A DNA stretch of 64,000 nt from Paraglaciecola sp. T6c. GTDB taxonomy: Bacteria; Pseudomonadota; Gammaproteobacteria; Enterobacterales; Alteromonadaceae. Below, one piece after another: positions 1 to 11,669 of the stretch. The position numbers were made by a program, and so were the translations under genes. Position 1 is the stretch's first letter, and the number at the start of each line of letters is the position of its first letter. The DNA is taken from positions 744,001 through 808,000 of the forward strand of contig NC_008228.1 in assembly GCF_000014225.1 (NCBI RefSeq), given 5' to 3'. A model generated the notes under the pieces. That model ran no database searches and was not told where the DNA came from. It saw only the letters and a list, made by a program, of their open reading frames with translations.

Positions 1-773
1 TGGTGGAGTTTGTCTATACGTTGAACATAGCTGTCGCTGGTGGCTTCTTTGCGCAAATTATGTAAATTAATTTTCAGCACACTTAAAGGTGTGCGCAGCT
101 CGTGAGCGGCATTAGACGCAAACTGCTGCTCTCGCTCAAAGGCTGCTTGCAGTCGGCTTAACAATGAATTGAGTGTATTGACCATGGGTACCAATTCAAT
201 TGCTGGCTCTTGCAAAACCAAAGGTGAAAAATTTCGAGGAGAGCGGCGCTGTAGAGCATCAGATAGGCTGCGCAATGGCCTAAGCCCTCTATTTACAGCG
301 AAATAGATAATGATCGCCAGCAACGGGATCGTCATGATAATAGGCGCCATCGCGGAAATGATCATTTTGTCAGCCAGTTCAAAGCGGTTCTGCAACGGCT
401 GAGCTACCATGACCCAGGTGTGCTTATCATCGAATGTGTGTGAATAGACACGCCAGCGCTTGCCTGAAAAATTCTTATCGCTAAAGCCTGACTTAAACCT
501 GCCAATGTTATGTTGTGGGGTATTTGTTGACCGTTTAATCAGGTGCTTTTCTTGCCACAATTGCACGGCAATTTGCTCACCTGCATCAAATGTTTCATTG
601 CGCTGTATTGCGAATACACGCGTAAAGCTCTTGGCTAACGCCATTAACTCGGCATCAAATAGCTCAGAGGATTTATGCATGCTCGAACGATATCCTTGCA
701 ATGCGGCGCTGAAGCTAATTAATATCAATAAGGCGATGAGTAAGAGCGTGAGTTGGCGGCGAATGGAGCGCAT
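1..773 (-). CDS. Sensor histidine kinase, QseC-like (C-terminus outside window)
   Basis: Inner-membrane sensor kinase, expected to phosphorylate the response regulator encoded just upstream. Translating the minus strand from the ATG at 771-773 gives MRSIRRQLTLLLIALLILIS, a basic start and a first membrane helix. A periplasmic loop, a second hydrophobic stretch and the dimerisation H-box FASNAAHELRTPLSVLKINL follow, with the phospho-accepting His codon at 102-104. The ATPase domain lies beyond position 1, so the gene is partial because of the window edge. It starts 5 bases after the regulator stop codon, so the two are co-transcribed. The exact stimulus (QseC, PmrB or other) cannot be told. 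Confidence 0.9.
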   Translation of the reverse strand, partial: MRSIRRQLTLLLIALLILISFSAALQGYRSSMHKSSELFDAELMALAKSFTRVFAIQRNETFDAGEQIAVQLWQEKHLIKRSTNTPQHNIGRFKSGFSDKNFSGKRWRVYSHTFDDKHTWVMVAQPLQNRFELADKMIISAMAPIIMTIPLLAIIIYFAVNRGLRPLRSLSDALQRRSPRNFSPLVLQEPAIELVPMVNTLNSLLSRLQAAFEREQQFASNAAHELRTPLSVLKINLHNLRKEATSDSYVQRIDKLH

Positions 774-778
774 GAAGA

Positions 779-1447
779 TTAGGCGCTCACGCGGTTTGTC
801 ACGCTGTAACCTACGCCGCGAATGGTTTTAATGAAATCCTTAGGCAGCTTTTTACGCAAATTGTGTATGTGAACTTCTATTGCATTGCTCGATAGCTCAT
901 CACCCCACTCATACAGTTTTGTTTCAAGCTGGCTCTTAGATTGAATACGTCCGGCATTTTCCATTAAAGCCTTAAGTAGCATGAATTCTCGGCGTGAGAG
1001 CTCTTTCTCATTGTTGTCTGCTGTGACTTGATGCGTCGCCAAATCAAGCACGACATTGCCTATGTTAATGAGCGAACTTGTAGCGGTACCTAATCGTCGT
1101 TCCATGACTCGCAAACGTGCCAGTAGCTCCTGCATATCAAACGGTTTAGCAAGGTAATCATCGGCACCAGAATCTAGGCCTGTGATTTTATCTGTCATGC
1201 TGTCTCTGGCTGTGAGAATGAGCGTAGGTACGCTGTGTTTGTTGCGATGGGCTTGGCGTAGCACTTCAAGGCCATCCATGTCTGGTAAGCCTAAGTCTAG
1301 GATCATTATGGTGAACTCCCCTGTAGCCAACGCTGATAACGCTTGAGCTGCTGTGCAGGCACCATTGACAGCGTAGCCTTCGCTGCGAAGAGATTGACTT
1401 AGGGCATCGCTCAAAGAGCGATCATCTTCAACCAGTAAAATTCGCAT
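779..1447 (-). CDS. OmpR/QseB-family response regulator
   Basis: Two-domain transcriptional regulator partnered with the kinase that follows it. The receiver domain has the acidic pair in LLVEDD, the phospho-acceptor Asp in ILDLGLPDMDG, the Thr of LTARD and the Lys of AKPFD. The C-terminal winged helix contains ELSRREFMLL and HIHNLRKKL, typical of OmpR-type DNA binding. A longer reading from a GTG at 1456 is possible, but the ATG at 1447 has an AGGG ribosome-binding site at 1457-1460 and gives the standard MRILLVEDD beginning. Gene family is certain; the exact ortholog is not. Confidence 0.93.
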   Translation of the reverse strand: MRILLVEDDRSLSDALSQSLRSEGYAVNGACTAAQALSALATGEFTIMILDLGLPDMDGLEVLRQAHRNKHSVPTLILTARDSMTDKITGLDSGADDYLAKPFDMQELLARLRVMERRLGTATSSLINIGNVVLDLATHQVTADNNEKELSRREFMLLKALMENAGRIQSKSQLETKLYEWGDELSSNAIEVHIHNLRKKLPKDFIKTIRGVGYSVTNRVSA

Positions 1448-1645
1448 TGTCATCACCCTATAATCAAAGTCTCAGCATAACGCCGTTAGCTTAAGCCAAC
1501 ATTAAGCGTCAAAACGCTGTTTTGAGTTAAGCGCTATTAAATCACAAAAAAGGACAATTTTAATACTGCTATCACAACGAGCATCCTTTAGAATATAGGC
1601 CACAAATCAAGATGTTAAGCCCACGTTTTCTAGGTAAATAATTTT

Positions 1646-3004
1646 ATGCCTGATTCTCAAGAAGCAAAAAAACTTAGCAATCAAATCGAAGAGATTAACG
1701 AGGCCTTAAACGATGGCATGATAGTGCAAGTGCGCGAAGTACTGAGCACTATGCCACCCTGTGATGTGGCGCTGCTGCTCGAGTCTAGCCGTAGTCGCAC
1801 ACGCTCAGAAATCTGGCAGTTAATCGAACCCGATCAATACAGTGACGTACTAGAGGATCTCTCTGAGGACGTACGAAACGGTATTATTCGCCAAATGGTG
1901 CCTGAAATTCTGGCTGATGCGCTAGAAGAGATGGACACAGATGATTTGGTGGAAACCCTATCTGGCCTGCCTGAAGCAGTGTCGCAAGATGCACTTAGCT
2001 CCATGGATGAGCAAGACAGACAACGGGCCGAACAGGCACTTTCCTACGGTGAAGACACAGCCGGTTTCATTATGAACACCGACACGATCACGTTGCGCCC
2101 TGAAGTCACCGTTGATGTGATTTTGCGATATTTACGTCTCAAAGGAAATATCCCCAAAGGCACTGATACCTTCTATGTGGTTGACCGCAGCGACCAGCTT
2201 ATTGGCAGTGTGCCAGTGACCGAACTACTGACTGCACGTCCCGCGGTCAAAGTTGAAAAGTTAATGACCCAAGACTCGGTGGCTGTGCCTGTGGATATGC
2301 ACGAAAATGAGGTGGCCAGCCTGTTCGAGCGTTACGATTGGCTGTCAGCACCGGTTATTGATAAAGAAAACCGCCTAGTGGGGCGTATTACGATAGATGA
2401 CGTAGTAGACATCATTCGTGAAGGCGCTGAACACTCCATGATGAGCATGGCAGGTCTTGATGATGAAGAAGATACCTTTGCACCCGTCATAAAAAGTACC
2501 AAGAAACGGTCTGTATGGTTGGGTGTGAATTTAGTCACGGCATTGATGGCGGCCGCAGTGAGCGATTTATTTGAAGCCACGCTAAGCCAATTGGCGGTAT
2601 TAGCCATTTTAAATACCATAGTGCCGAGTATGGGCGGGGCAGCGGGTAACCAAACATTAACCTTGGTGATACGGGGCATGGCTTTGGGTCACGTGAGTGA
2701 CAGTAACGCCCGCTGGTTGATTGGCAAAGAGCTGGCAATTGGATTTTTCAATGGCGTGATTTGGGCGATGCTTATTGCTTCCGTTATTGCGTTATGGAAG
2801 CAAGATGTGATGCTAGGTGGAGTCATCGCATTCGCTATGATGGTGAATATGATCGCGGCGGGGTTAGCGGGTGCCATGTTGCCGGTAATGATGAAGAAAA
2901 TGAATATCGACCCTGCGCTTGCAGGTAGTGTGATCTTAACGACTATTACCGATGTGGTAGGAATTTTTGCCTTTTTAGGCACAGCGACTTGGTTACTTTT
3001 ATAA
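1646..3004 (+). CDS. mgtE: Magnesium transporter MgtE
   Basis: Inner-membrane Mg2+-gated Mg2+ channel of 452 residues, the usual family length. It has an acidic N-terminal MgtE domain (about residues 30-130), paired CBS domains (about 140-260) that sense cytosolic Mg2+, and a five-helix membrane domain from about 285. The last helix carries the Asp of TTITDVVG (near residue 436), which corresponds to the selectivity Asp of Thermus MgtE. The next gene starts 3 bases after its stop codon, so the two are likely co-transcribed. Confidence 0.96.
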   Translation: MPDSQEAKKLSNQIEEINEALNDGMIVQVREVLSTMPPCDVALLLESSRSRTRSEIWQLIEPDQYSDVLEDLSEDVRNGIIRQMVPEILADALEEMDTDDLVETLSGLPEAVSQDALSSMDEQDRQRAEQALSYGEDTAGFIMNTDTITLRPEVTVDVILRYLRLKGNIPKGTDTFYVVDRSDQLIGSVPVTELLTARPAVKVEKLMTQDSVAVPVDMHENEVASLFERYDWLSAPVIDKENRLVGRITIDDVVDIIREGAEHSMMSMAGLDDEEDTFAPVIKSTKKRSVWLGVNLVTALMAAAVSDLFEATLSQLAVLAILNTIVPSMGGAAGNQTLTLVIRGMALGHVSDSNARWLIGKELAIGFFNGVIWAMLIASVIALWKQDVMLGGVIAFAMMVNMIAAGLAGAMLPVMMKKMNIDPALAGSVILTTITDVVGIFAFLGTATWLLL

Positions 3005-3007
3005 TTT

Positions 3008-3874
3008 ATGTCTATGTTATCCCTTGTTTCCTTAACGTTTATCACGCTTATCGCCTTCGCGGCCAATTCTGTGTTTTGCCGACTTGCGTTAGATGAGCAA
3101 AACATGGATCCCATGAGTTTCACAGGGTTGCGCATTGCATCTGCGGCCTTGGTACTTGGCTTGATCATGTTGGTAAAATCACCTAATAGTTTCCGCAGCT
3201 TAACGGCGTTAAATGCCTATGGTAGTTGGCGACAAGCAGGGTATCTTTTCGCTTATGCTGCTGGTTTTTCTTATGCTTACGTGACGCTACCAACCGCGAC
3301 TGGCGCCTTGATATTATTTGCTGCGGTGCAATTTACCATGTTGTTTGTGTCCAGATTATCGGGCAACCGCATGCATGCTATCGCCAGCGCAGGGGTAGTC
3401 ATTTCATTGCTAGGGTTTGTGTATTTCGTTATGCCAGCGTTATCGTCACCGAGCTTGGTAGGGGCGCTTGTCATGGCATTGGCTGGTATAGCATGGGGTC
3501 TGTATAGCTTAGCGGGGGCGAAATCGACCCATGCATTAGAGTCTACCGGGGCAAACTTTATGCGCTGTTTGCCATTTGGACTGATATTAATTGCGATCTT
3601 TATGCCAACAGCACGTTTAACGTTTGAAGGGGTGAGTTATGCGTTGGCATCGGGAGCACTTGCCTCAGGTATTGGTTATGCGATTTGGTATCAAGTATTG
3701 CCCAAATTAGATAGTAGTGTGGCGGCGGTGTGTCAGCTGTCAGTACCCATTATTGCGGCTTTTGGTGGAGTGTTGTTAGTCGCAGAGCCTATTACCTCAC
3801 ATTTATTGTTGTCATCGATTGCTATTTTAGGCGGCATGTTACTGGTGATACTGGGTAAAAAGAAACGCGTTTAG
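3008..3874 (+). CDS. DMT-superfamily (EamA-like) membrane transporter
   Basis: A 288-residue polytopic protein of about ten hydrophobic helices in two five-helix EamA repeats. The N-terminal helix and FCRLAL motif and the C-terminal PIIAAFGGVLLVAEPIT segment are typical of drug/metabolite exporters. It probably exports a small metabolite; no substrate can be inferred. It sits 3 bases downstream of mgtE and ends before a strong hairpin terminator at 3950-3989. Confidence 0.88.
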   Translation: MSMLSLVSLTFITLIAFAANSVFCRLALDEQNMDPMSFTGLRIASAALVLGLIMLVKSPNSFRSLTALNAYGSWRQAGYLFAYAAGFSYAYVTLPTATGALILFAAVQFTMLFVSRLSGNRMHAIASAGVVISLLGFVYFVMPALSSPSLVGALVMALAGIAWGLYSLAGAKSTHALESTGANFMRCLPFGLILIAIFMPTARLTFEGVSYALASGALASGIGYAIWYQVLPKLDSSVAAVCQLSVPIIAAFGGVLLVAEPITSHLLLSSIAILGGMLLVILGKKKRV

Positions 3875-3949
3875 TGCCCATCCATTTATCATATATGTTG
3901 GCTTTGTGGTAACCGAGGCACAGAGCTCAGACATTAACGAAAGGCACAA

Positions 3950-3989
3950 AAAAAGGTAGTGAGTGATACAAGATAACCGCTACCTTTTT
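3950..3989. terminator. Bidirectional intrinsic terminator
   Basis: The arms AAAAAGGTAG (3950-3959) and CTACCTTTTT (3980-3989) are perfect reverse complements. They give a stem with an A run on one side and a T run on the other. It lies between the convergent transporter gene (plus) and galK (minus) and can end both transcripts. Confidence 0.85.
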
Positions 3990-4008
3990 CGTTGTAAGTG
4001 TAAGTGCG

Positions 4009-5178
4009 TTAAAAGCGCACTTCACCGGCACCGTCACTGGCGCAGCATACGTAAAACGTTTCTTTATAACCCGTTTCAACTTCATAACGCTCAGCAATTA
4101 ACTGCTGGGCACCAGCGACCATTTCTCTTGGCATAAGAGCGACGATACAGCCACCGAAACCGCCACCGGTCATACGTACACCACCATGTTCGCCTAGATA
4201 CTCTGCGAGAGTTGCTACGATAAAATCAATGGGCTTAACCGTGATTTCAAAATCATCACGCATAGATGCGTGTGATTCAGCCATCAAACGAGACAAGGTT
4301 TTTGCATCACCAGCACGCAAAGCATCTGCTGCTTGTAGTGTACGTTCGCTGTCAGATACCACATGGTGAGCCCGGCGATATACTACTTCTGGTAGCTTGT
4401 CTTTTTGCGCTTGCAAATCCACTAGGCTGATGTCACGAAGTGCTTTGATACCCAAAATCCTGGCGGCTTCTTCGCACTGTTCGCGGCGGGTATTGTATTC
4501 GCTGTCAACTAAGCCGCGTTTTACATTCGAGTTGATAATAACCACATCAAGCTCTTTCGGCATGGAGATAAGTTGTGTTTCCAGCGAGCGGCAATCTAGC
4601 AATAGCGCGTTGTTTTGGGCACCGCATGCACTGACCATTTGATCCATAATGCCGCAATTACAACCGACAAATTGGTTTTCAGCTTCTTGACCATTAAGGG
4701 CAACATCAGCCGAGGTCAGGGGTAAATCAAATAACTGGCGAAATGTTTCACCGATGGCCACTTCAAGGGACGCAGAAGAGCTAAGACCCGCACCTTGTGG
4801 CACATTGCCCGTCACTACCATATCAACCCCTTTACATTGTAAGCCGCGCATCTGCAGGTGTTTGATCACGCCACGGATGTAATTGCTCCATAGCTGAGTA
4901 GGGTGGGGCTCTATGTTAGAGCTGAGTGAAAATTCATCGCGTTCGTTGTCATAATCTGCAGCGACAACACGCACTAGGTCATCTTCTCTAGGCGTTACAG
5001 CCACTAGCGTTTGGTAGTTGATAGCACAAGGTAATACAAAACCGTCGTTGTAGTCCGTGTGTTCACCAATCAAATTCACACGCCCTGGGGCTTGGAAGTG
5101 ACGAGTGGGCGGTGTTTGAAACACCTCAAGATATATGGCGTTGAGGTCGTCGATGGCTTGTTGAGAAATAATTTTCAT
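4009..5178 (-). CDS. galK: Galactokinase
   Basis: Phosphorylates galactose at C1 with ATP in the Leloir pathway. GHMP-kinase hallmarks are visible: the N-terminal galactokinase signature [17 protein letters not shown], the ATP loop GAGLSSSAS and the C-terminal GGGFGGC motif. The ATG at 5178 is preferred over a longer frame to 5217, because the longer start would run back into galT and the family begins near MKIISQ. It starts 4 bases downstream of the galT stop and forms an operon with it. Neither galE nor galM is in the window. Confidence 0.96.
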   Translation of the reverse strand: MKIISQQAIDDLNAIYLEVFQTPPTRHFQAPGRVNLIGEHTDYNDGFVLPCAINYQTLVAVTPREDDLVRVVAADYDNERDEFSLSSNIEPHPTQLWSNYIRGVIKHLQMRGLQCKGVDMVVTGNVPQGAGLSSSASLEVAIGETFRQLFDLPLTSADVALNGQEAENQFVGCNCGIMDQMVSACGAQNNALLLDCRSLETQLISMPKELDVVIINSNVKRGLVDSEYNTRREQCEEAARILGIKALRDISLVDLQAQKDKLPEVVYRRAHHVVSDSERTLQAADALRAGDAKTLSRLMAESHASMRDDFEITVKPIDFIVATLAEYLGEHGGVRMTGGGFGGCIVALMPREMVAGAQQLIAERYEVETGYKETFYVCCASDGAGEVRF

Positions 5179-5182
5179 CCCA

Positions 5183-6232
5183 TTAGGCTCCGTTTGATTC
5201 GTTGTAATGAACATCACTCAAGGCTTGTAGCTTTTGTGCCGCTTGCTCTGGGGTAAGGTCGCGTTGTGGCTCTGCCATCATTTCATAGCCCACCATAAAC
5301 TTACGCACTGTTGCTGAGCGTAATAGCGGCGGGTAAAAATGTGCATGCAACTGCCAATGCTCAGTGACATCAGTGTTATGTGGCGCGCCGTGCCAACCCA
5401 TTGAGTAAGGGAAAGAGCACTGAAATAAATTGTCATAGCGGCTGGTGAGTTTTTTAAGGGCTACGGCTAAGTCTGCCTGTTGTGCGTCGTTCATTTCGTC
5501 GAAACGGGCACAACTGAATTTAGGCATTAGAAGTGTTTCGAAAGGCCAAGCAGCCCAATAAGGTACTACAGCAATCCAATGATCGGTTTCAACCACTGTA
5601 CGCTCGCCACTGGCTGATTCTTTTTGCGCATAGTCGAGCAATAGCGAGCTGTTGTGCTTGTCGAAATAGGCACGTTGGTTAATATCAGCTTTACGTACCT
5701 CATTCGGTATAAAGTCATTCGCCCATACTTGACCATGGGGATGAGGGTTAGAACAACCCATGGCCGCGCCTTTGTTTTCAAACACTTGAACCCACGTGTA
5801 ATCCTTGGATAACTCAGCCACCTGGTCACGCCACGTCTGTACGACTTTCTCAAGGGCAGGTAACGGAAGTTCGGGTAGCGACTTATTGTGCGCCGGTGAA
5901 AAACAAATAACACGACTGGTGCCGCGAGCAGCTTCTACCGTAAATAAATCGTCATTTTCTTGCTCTGACGCGGGCGTGTCTTTCATCAATGCCGCAAAGT
6001 CATTAGTGAAAACGAAGGTGTCTTTATATTCAGGATTCACTTCGCCATTGATGCGAGTATTACCGGCGCATAGATAACAACTGGGATCGTGTGCCGCGCT
6101 ATCATTTTGTTGCGGTTTTTCCACTTGACCTTGCCAGGGGCGTTTAGCCCGATGAGGGGACACAAGTACCCAGTCATTGGTCAATGGATTACGACGGCGA
6201 TGAGAGTGATCTACAGGATCGAATTTAGACAT
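5183..6232 (-). CDS. galT: Galactose-1-phosphate uridylyltransferase
   Basis: Exchanges UMP between UDP-glucose and galactose-1-phosphate. The 349-residue protein has the usual class I length. It shows the zinc-binding CYLCAGN segment and the active-site HPHGQ motif within [12 protein letters not shown], whose second His is the uridylylated nucleophile. It is the first gene of the galT-galK pair. The AT-rich 100 bases upstream (6233-6340) must hold the promoter, and an ast terminator lies just beyond. Confidence 0.97.
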   Translation of the reverse strand: MSKFDPVDHSHRRRNPLTNDWVLVSPHRAKRPWQGQVEKPQQNDSAAHDPSCYLCAGNTRINGEVNPEYKDTFVFTNDFAALMKDTPASEQENDDLFTVEAARGTSRVICFSPAHNKSLPELPLPALEKVVQTWRDQVAELSKDYTWVQVFENKGAAMGCSNPHPHGQVWANDFIPNEVRKADINQRAYFDKHNSSLLLDYAQKESASGERTVVETDHWIAVVPYWAAWPFETLLMPKFSCARFDEMNDAQQADLAVALKKLTSRYDNLFQCSFPYSMGWHGAPHNTDVTEHWQLHAHFYPPLLRSATVRKFMVGYEMMAEPQRDLTPEQAAQKLQALSDVHYNESNGA

Positions 6233-6347
6233 TTAGACACACCATGTTAATATTTGGTTAATTAGTACTATTATATTATTAATGGATTTTAAGGTCTAAT
6301 CCGTGTTCTGTCATCCCCTAAATCCAAAATTTGTATTCAAGAGATAC

Positions 6348-6370
6348 AAAAAAGCCTGCATAGCAGGCTT
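6348..6370 (-). terminator. Intrinsic terminator of the ast operon
   Basis: AAGCCTGC (6352-6359) pairs perfectly with GCAGGCTT (6363-6370) across a 3-base loop. On the minus strand a run of six T follows the stem (6353-6348). It lies about 60 bases past the astD stop codon and insulates ast from galT. Confidence 0.88.
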
Positions 6371-6429
6371 AATAAAATCATTATGTGGGGAAATCATCCC
6401 GCAGCATTGTCAAATGTAGTGTTGCTTGA

Positions 6430-7902
6430 CTAGAAGTTCAGACCAGGATTTAGGTTACCGGGTAGGGTGACTTTTTCTAATTCAACAGATGCAACAGGGT
6501 ATGCACAGTAGTCAGCGGCGTAATAGGCGCTGGCTCTATGGTTACCACTTTCACCGACTCCGCCAAATGGTGCTGCACCGCTAGCACCAGTAATAGGACG
6601 GTTCCAATTGACGATACCCGCGCGAATACGTTGGTAGAAGTGCTGATACAAATCTTCGCTGTCAGACAACAAACCAGCAGATAAGCCAAACTTGGTATTG
6701 TTACCCAGTGAAATGGCTCGGTCAAAATCATCGAAGCGAACCACTTTTAACAACGGGCCAAAGTGTTCGTCATCAGGCATCTGTTCAACCATAGCCGTCA
6801 CGTCAATAATACCTGGGCTTACAAAGCCAGATTCAGGATCTAGATGAGTCAGTTCTACCAGCGAGGTTGCGCCTAAATCAAGTAACTGTTGTTGCGCCAT
6901 CACCATAGCGTGGGCGGCATTTTTAGAAATCATTGCGCCCATAAAAGGTTGTTCGTCAGCGTCGTAATCACCGACTTTGATGTTTTTAGTCACCTCGATT
7001 AGGCGAGCAAGAATGGCGTCACCTTGAGTATTGTTTTCTAAAAACAGTTTACGAGCACAGGTGCAGCGTTGCCCAGAGGTGACAAACGCAGACTGAATAA
7101 TGTCGTGCACGGTGGCGTCAATATCGCTTATGTCTTTGACGATTAGGGGGTTATTACCGCCCATTTCTAACGCTAAAATTTTGCCAGGATGACCAGCGTA
7201 TTGCTCATGCAATATTTTACCAGTACGAGAGCTGCCGGTGAAAAATAGGCCGTCAAGGTCAGGGTGCGCCGCAAGGGCTTTACCTGTTTCTACTTCACCC
7301 TGCACTAAGTTAAGCACGCCTTTAGGTAAACCTGCTTTTTCCCATAACTGAACGGTTCTTTCAGCCACTAATGGGGTTAGGTCGCTAGGCTTGAATACGA
7401 TACAGTTTCCCGCTAACAAAGCAGGCACAATATGACCGTTGGGTAAGTGACCAGGGAAGTTGTAAGGGCCAAAGACAGCTACAACGCCGTGGGGCTTGTG
7501 GCGAATGAACGCTTTACCTACAGGCATTGGGTTTTCAACTAGACCAGTACGTTCTTGGTAGGCGCGTTCTGAAATGCCAATTTTACCCATCATGGCACCG
7601 ACTTCCGTGGCGGTTTCCCACAGTGGCTTGCCAGTTTCTTGGGCGATTGTTAAGGCCAGCATATCTTTGTTTTCAGCCAATAGTTCACCAAACCGTTTTA
7701 CATAAGCGAGTCGCTGTTCAAACGTGCATGCAGCCCAAGTTACGGTTGCTTTTCGAGCGCTGCTAACCGCTTGATTCACTTGCTCTGATGAGGCCGATTT
7801 AGCCTGCCAAATTTGACGCTTTTTAGCCGGATCGATCGATTCGATATCATGGCCTTGTCCTGCATGCCATTGGCCTGCAATAAAATGGGTTTGTTGTGTC
7901 AT
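6430..7902 (-). CDS. astD: N-succinylglutamate 5-semialdehyde dehydrogenase
   Basis: Fourth step of the arginine succinyltransferase pathway: NAD-dependent oxidation of succinylglutamate semialdehyde. The 490-residue aldehyde dehydrogenase has the Rossmann FTGSSRTGK segment, the catalytic Glu in LEMGGNNP and the catalytic Cys in [10 protein letters not shown]. The FIAGQW start and AstD-like spacing support the specific name. The start lies 3 bases past the astA stop, within an astC-astA-astD operon ended by the hairpin at 6348-6370. Confidence 0.94.
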   Translation of the reverse strand: MTQQTHFIAGQWHAGQGHDIESIDPAKKRQIWQAKSASSEQVNQAVSSARKATVTWAACTFEQRLAYVKRFGELLAENKDMLALTIAQETGKPLWETATEVGAMMGKIGISERAYQERTGLVENPMPVGKAFIRHKPHGVVAVFGPYNFPGHLPNGHIVPALLAGNCIVFKPSDLTPLVAERTVQLWEKAGLPKGVLNLVQGEVETGKALAAHPDLDGLFFTGSSRTGKILHEQYAGHPGKILALEMGGNNPLIVKDISDIDATVHDIIQSAFVTSGQRCTCARKLFLENNTQGDAILARLIEVTKNIKVGDYDADEQPFMGAMISKNAAHAMVMAQQQLLDLGATSLVELTHLDPESGFVSPGIIDVTAMVEQMPDDEHFGPLLKVVRFDDFDRAISLGNNTKFGLSAGLLSDSEDLYQHFYQRIRAGIVNWNRPITGASGAAPFGGVGESGNHRASAYYAADYCAYPVASVELEKVTLPGNLNPGLNF

Positions 7903-7905
7903 ACA

Positions 7906-8940
7906 TTACACCTTAAATGTTGTCGGAGCGAAGCGGATAAACTCGCCATCTTGAATACCAAGATGATCTGCTGCGGCCTGAGAGATTATGGCCTGCTCGT
8001 TTGCTTCATCAATATTGAGAGACGTGGCAATGGCGCGAAATTCTGCGATTTTCGTGTTGATCACAAAATATTCGGTCTCTGTTACTGTCGCTGTCTCATC
8101 AATTCTAACCGCCATTTTGCGACTTGCCTGGGCAGTACGAATATGGGTTAGGTTTGCTTCTACTGTGGGGCCTGCGTCAAAAATATCAACGTAACCTCGA
8201 CAGCTAAAGCCTTCGCTTTCTAGTAGCCTAAGTGCGGGTTTTGTTTTGTCATGTACTTTGCCGATAACCGCTTGAGCTTCTTTACTGAGCAAGCTCACGT
8301 AAATAGGATACTTGGGCATTAATTCCGCAATAAATTGTTTCTGACCTATGCCTGTAAGGTAATCCGCGGTAGGGAAATCCATTGAGAAAAAGTGTTCTTC
8401 TAACCACTGCCAAAACGGTGACTTGCCATCTTCATCACTGATCCCGCGCATTTCCGCGATAACGGTTTCGGCGAAGCGCTCTTTATGTTCCATCATAAAC
8501 AAAAAGCGCACTTTAGACAGGAACCGGCCGCAGTTACCTTTGCGCGCAGATTCACGTAAAAACAAGGTGCATATTTCCGACACACCAGTGTAATCGTTGC
8601 ACAGGGTCAATATTTCAGCTGTGTTGTAGATGTCTAGCTCACGGGATGCATGTACCACTTTACTTAGGTGGTAGTGATAAAACGCATCGTCAAGGCCGAC
8701 ACTAGAGGAGATCCCGCTTGTACCGACTACCTGAGATGTGCTGGTGTCTTCCATTACGAACAAGTAACTCTCATTACCTGGCTGGCTGATGTGCGCTTGA
8801 AAAGCCGCTTCAGAATCCGTAATTTTGCTTTTTAACAAAGTTTCATTCACAGGCAAAGAGGTAAAGCCTATGCCTGATTCAACAGCAATGTCGTGTAGCA
8901 CAGCGTAATCGCTGTGCTGTATCGGGCGAATGATGATCAT
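7906..8940 (-). CDS. astA: Arginine N-succinyltransferase
   Basis: First step of arginine succinyltransferase catabolism, transferring succinyl from succinyl-CoA to arginine. The 344-residue protein has the family start MIIIRPIQHSDYAVLHDIA and the conserved FFSMDFPTADYL and EGFSCRGYVDIFDAGPTVE segments. It is flanked by astC and astD in one operon. The astB and astE genes that finish the pathway are absent here and must be elsewhere, as is known for related marine genera. Confidence 0.95.
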   Translation of the reverse strand: MIIIRPIQHSDYAVLHDIAVESGIGFTSLPVNETLLKSKITDSEAAFQAHISQPGNESYLFVMEDTSTSQVVGTSGISSSVGLDDAFYHYHLSKVVHASRELDIYNTAEILTLCNDYTGVSEICTLFLRESARKGNCGRFLSKVRFLFMMEHKERFAETVIAEMRGISDEDGKSPFWQWLEEHFFSMDFPTADYLTGIGQKQFIAELMPKYPIYVSLLSKEAQAVIGKVHDKTKPALRLLESEGFSCRGYVDIFDAGPTVEANLTHIRTAQASRKMAVRIDETATVTETEYFVINTKIAEFRAIATSLNIDEANEQAIISQAAADHLGIQDGEFIRFAPTTFKV

Positions 8941-8961
8941 GTTCGCATTCTCTGTGGTGGT

Positions 8962-10215
<1,254 letters not shown>

Positions 10216-10302
10216 TTATTTCAGATTAAACACAGCTTGTCTGCATCGGCAACCTAGCTAAACCCTTATTTTTAAAGGGATTGAGTGAACTTGCAGGAAT
10301 AG

Positions 10303-10316
10303 TGAATAAGTATTTA
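10303..10316. promoter_or_regulatory. Possible ArgR box upstream of astC
   Basis: TGAATAAGTATTTA resembles half of the degenerate ARG-box palindrome (TGAAT with a mirrored ATTCA, one mismatch). It lies about 135 bases upstream of the astC start in a 268-base gap. The match is weak and AT-rich, so this is a suggestion only. Confidence 0.22.
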
Positions 10317-10435
10317 ATCTAGGGATTAGGTAAAAAACCAAGAAGTGTCTTCACTTCGCGCCAGTTAGCTCGCGATGTTAGTTGTTGGAGTGGATAAAAC
10401 GGCTTGAATGAATATTTACACTTTTTTTCAACGAT

Positions 10436-11590
10436 TTATTCAGCAACTTCCGCTTCTAAGCCAATTGAACGCATATCAGTGGTTTTTAATACCTCTAATG
10501 AGCCCACAGGGAACTTGTATTGTCGTAGGTAATCTTTTGCTTCTTCGATAGTCACTAATTCGTGAAACTTTAATATTCGATACTTCGCGTACGCATTGCC
10601 TTGCAATAACACAGTGGTTAAAGGCAACGGCTCTTCATCGTTTTGTGTACTGACAAGTTGTTCAAAAGCACCATGCAAAAATAAACGCTGAAAGTGTAGG
10701 CCTTGCATAATGCTCGCCGTGGTCTGGGGGACATATTTGTCCAGCATAGATAACAGTATATCCGCAGAAGGCTCAACTTTCGTAAGTGCACCATGGCGTT
10801 GGTGTTTAAGTGTGTTCTGTGTTTCTTTTAATGCTTCAAGCTGTACTTGGTCAAAAATGCGAAAATACAGCTTAACGACCGCGATCGTTCCTAGACTTTG
10901 TAGCATTCCTGCGGTGAATGCTTGGTTTTCACTGACTTTATGAAAACGAGCAAGGCGCTTACTAGACATTGCGGTAGCGATGCATTGCTCCCAAATTCTG
11001 CGTTTGATCTGAGGGTAGGGGTCAGTAATTTGCGGAAGGCAACGGCGTAAGGTTAAGAGCGGCACGATCATTTTCAAGTTTTCCAGACCGAAAAAGCTTA
11101 ATGCGACTCGAAGTGTGTCCGCTGTGAGAATTTTCCCCTTGCTATCAGTACGTCGATATTTAGGTGAGCTAATCATCTTGAGTAAATCTTTATACAACCA
11201 AGGTATTTGCGCGGCTAATACTTCAAGGCGCGACACCGTGCATGCCTTCACGGACAATAAGTCTAAAATTTGCGGAATCACTGCATCGATGTTCAATACT
11301 TTGGCAATAAGGGTCTCTTGATCAGCTAAAGCTTCTGATAAACGAAGTTCAATATCTTTATGTAATTTTGCCGATACTCGCCCTAAATAATCCTCAGCAA
11401 TTTCTTCATTGGCTTTTTTGTCTTCTCTTGCCTGCTTTTCAACCGCGAGCAATTCCCGGGTAGGAACTATCTTTTTTGACGAGGGCTTCGCGTTCTCATC
11501 GGCGCGTTGCTGCTTTGCGACTTTAAGATCGATAAACAGTTGCTTGAAACGAGTCTCAACGATGGGGGCTGATGTAGATGATGCAGTCAT
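10436..11590 (-). CDS. HDOD-domain protein
   Basis: A 384-residue cytosolic protein. Residues 1-90 are charged and helical, rich in Lys, Glu and Ala. The HDOD output domain (about 100-300) contains KYRRTDSKGKILTADTLRVALSFFGLENLKMIVPL-like helices and AFTAGMLQSLG, but not the metal ligands of true HD phosphohydrolases. HDOD proteins usually act as signalling adaptors, often alongside c-di-GMP or chemotaxis systems. No partner gene is adjacent, so the specific role is unknown. Confidence 0.85.
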   Translation of the reverse strand: MTASSTSAPIVETRFKQLFIDLKVAKQQRADENAKPSSKKIVPTRELLAVEKQAREDKKANEEIAEDYLGRVSAKLHKDIELRLSEALADQETLIAKVLNIDAVIPQILDLLSVKACTVSRLEVLAAQIPWLYKDLLKMISSPKYRRTDSKGKILTADTLRVALSFFGLENLKMIVPLLTLRRCLPQITDPYPQIKRRIWEQCIATAMSSKRLARFHKVSENQAFTAGMLQSLGTIAVVKLYFRIFDQVQLEALKETQNTLKHQRHGALTKVEPSADILLSMLDKYVPQTTASIMQGLHFQRLFLHGAFEQLVSTQNDEEPLPLTTVLLQGNAYAKYRILKFHELVTIEEAKDYLRQYKFPVGSLEVLKTTDMRSIGLEAEVAE

Positions 11591-11669
11591 TTACTGTTCA
11601 ACTGACCTTAGTTTAAGTGTATGGATATTGTGTTAAGTGTGGATTGTGCCTCACTTTTACGCCAGTTTT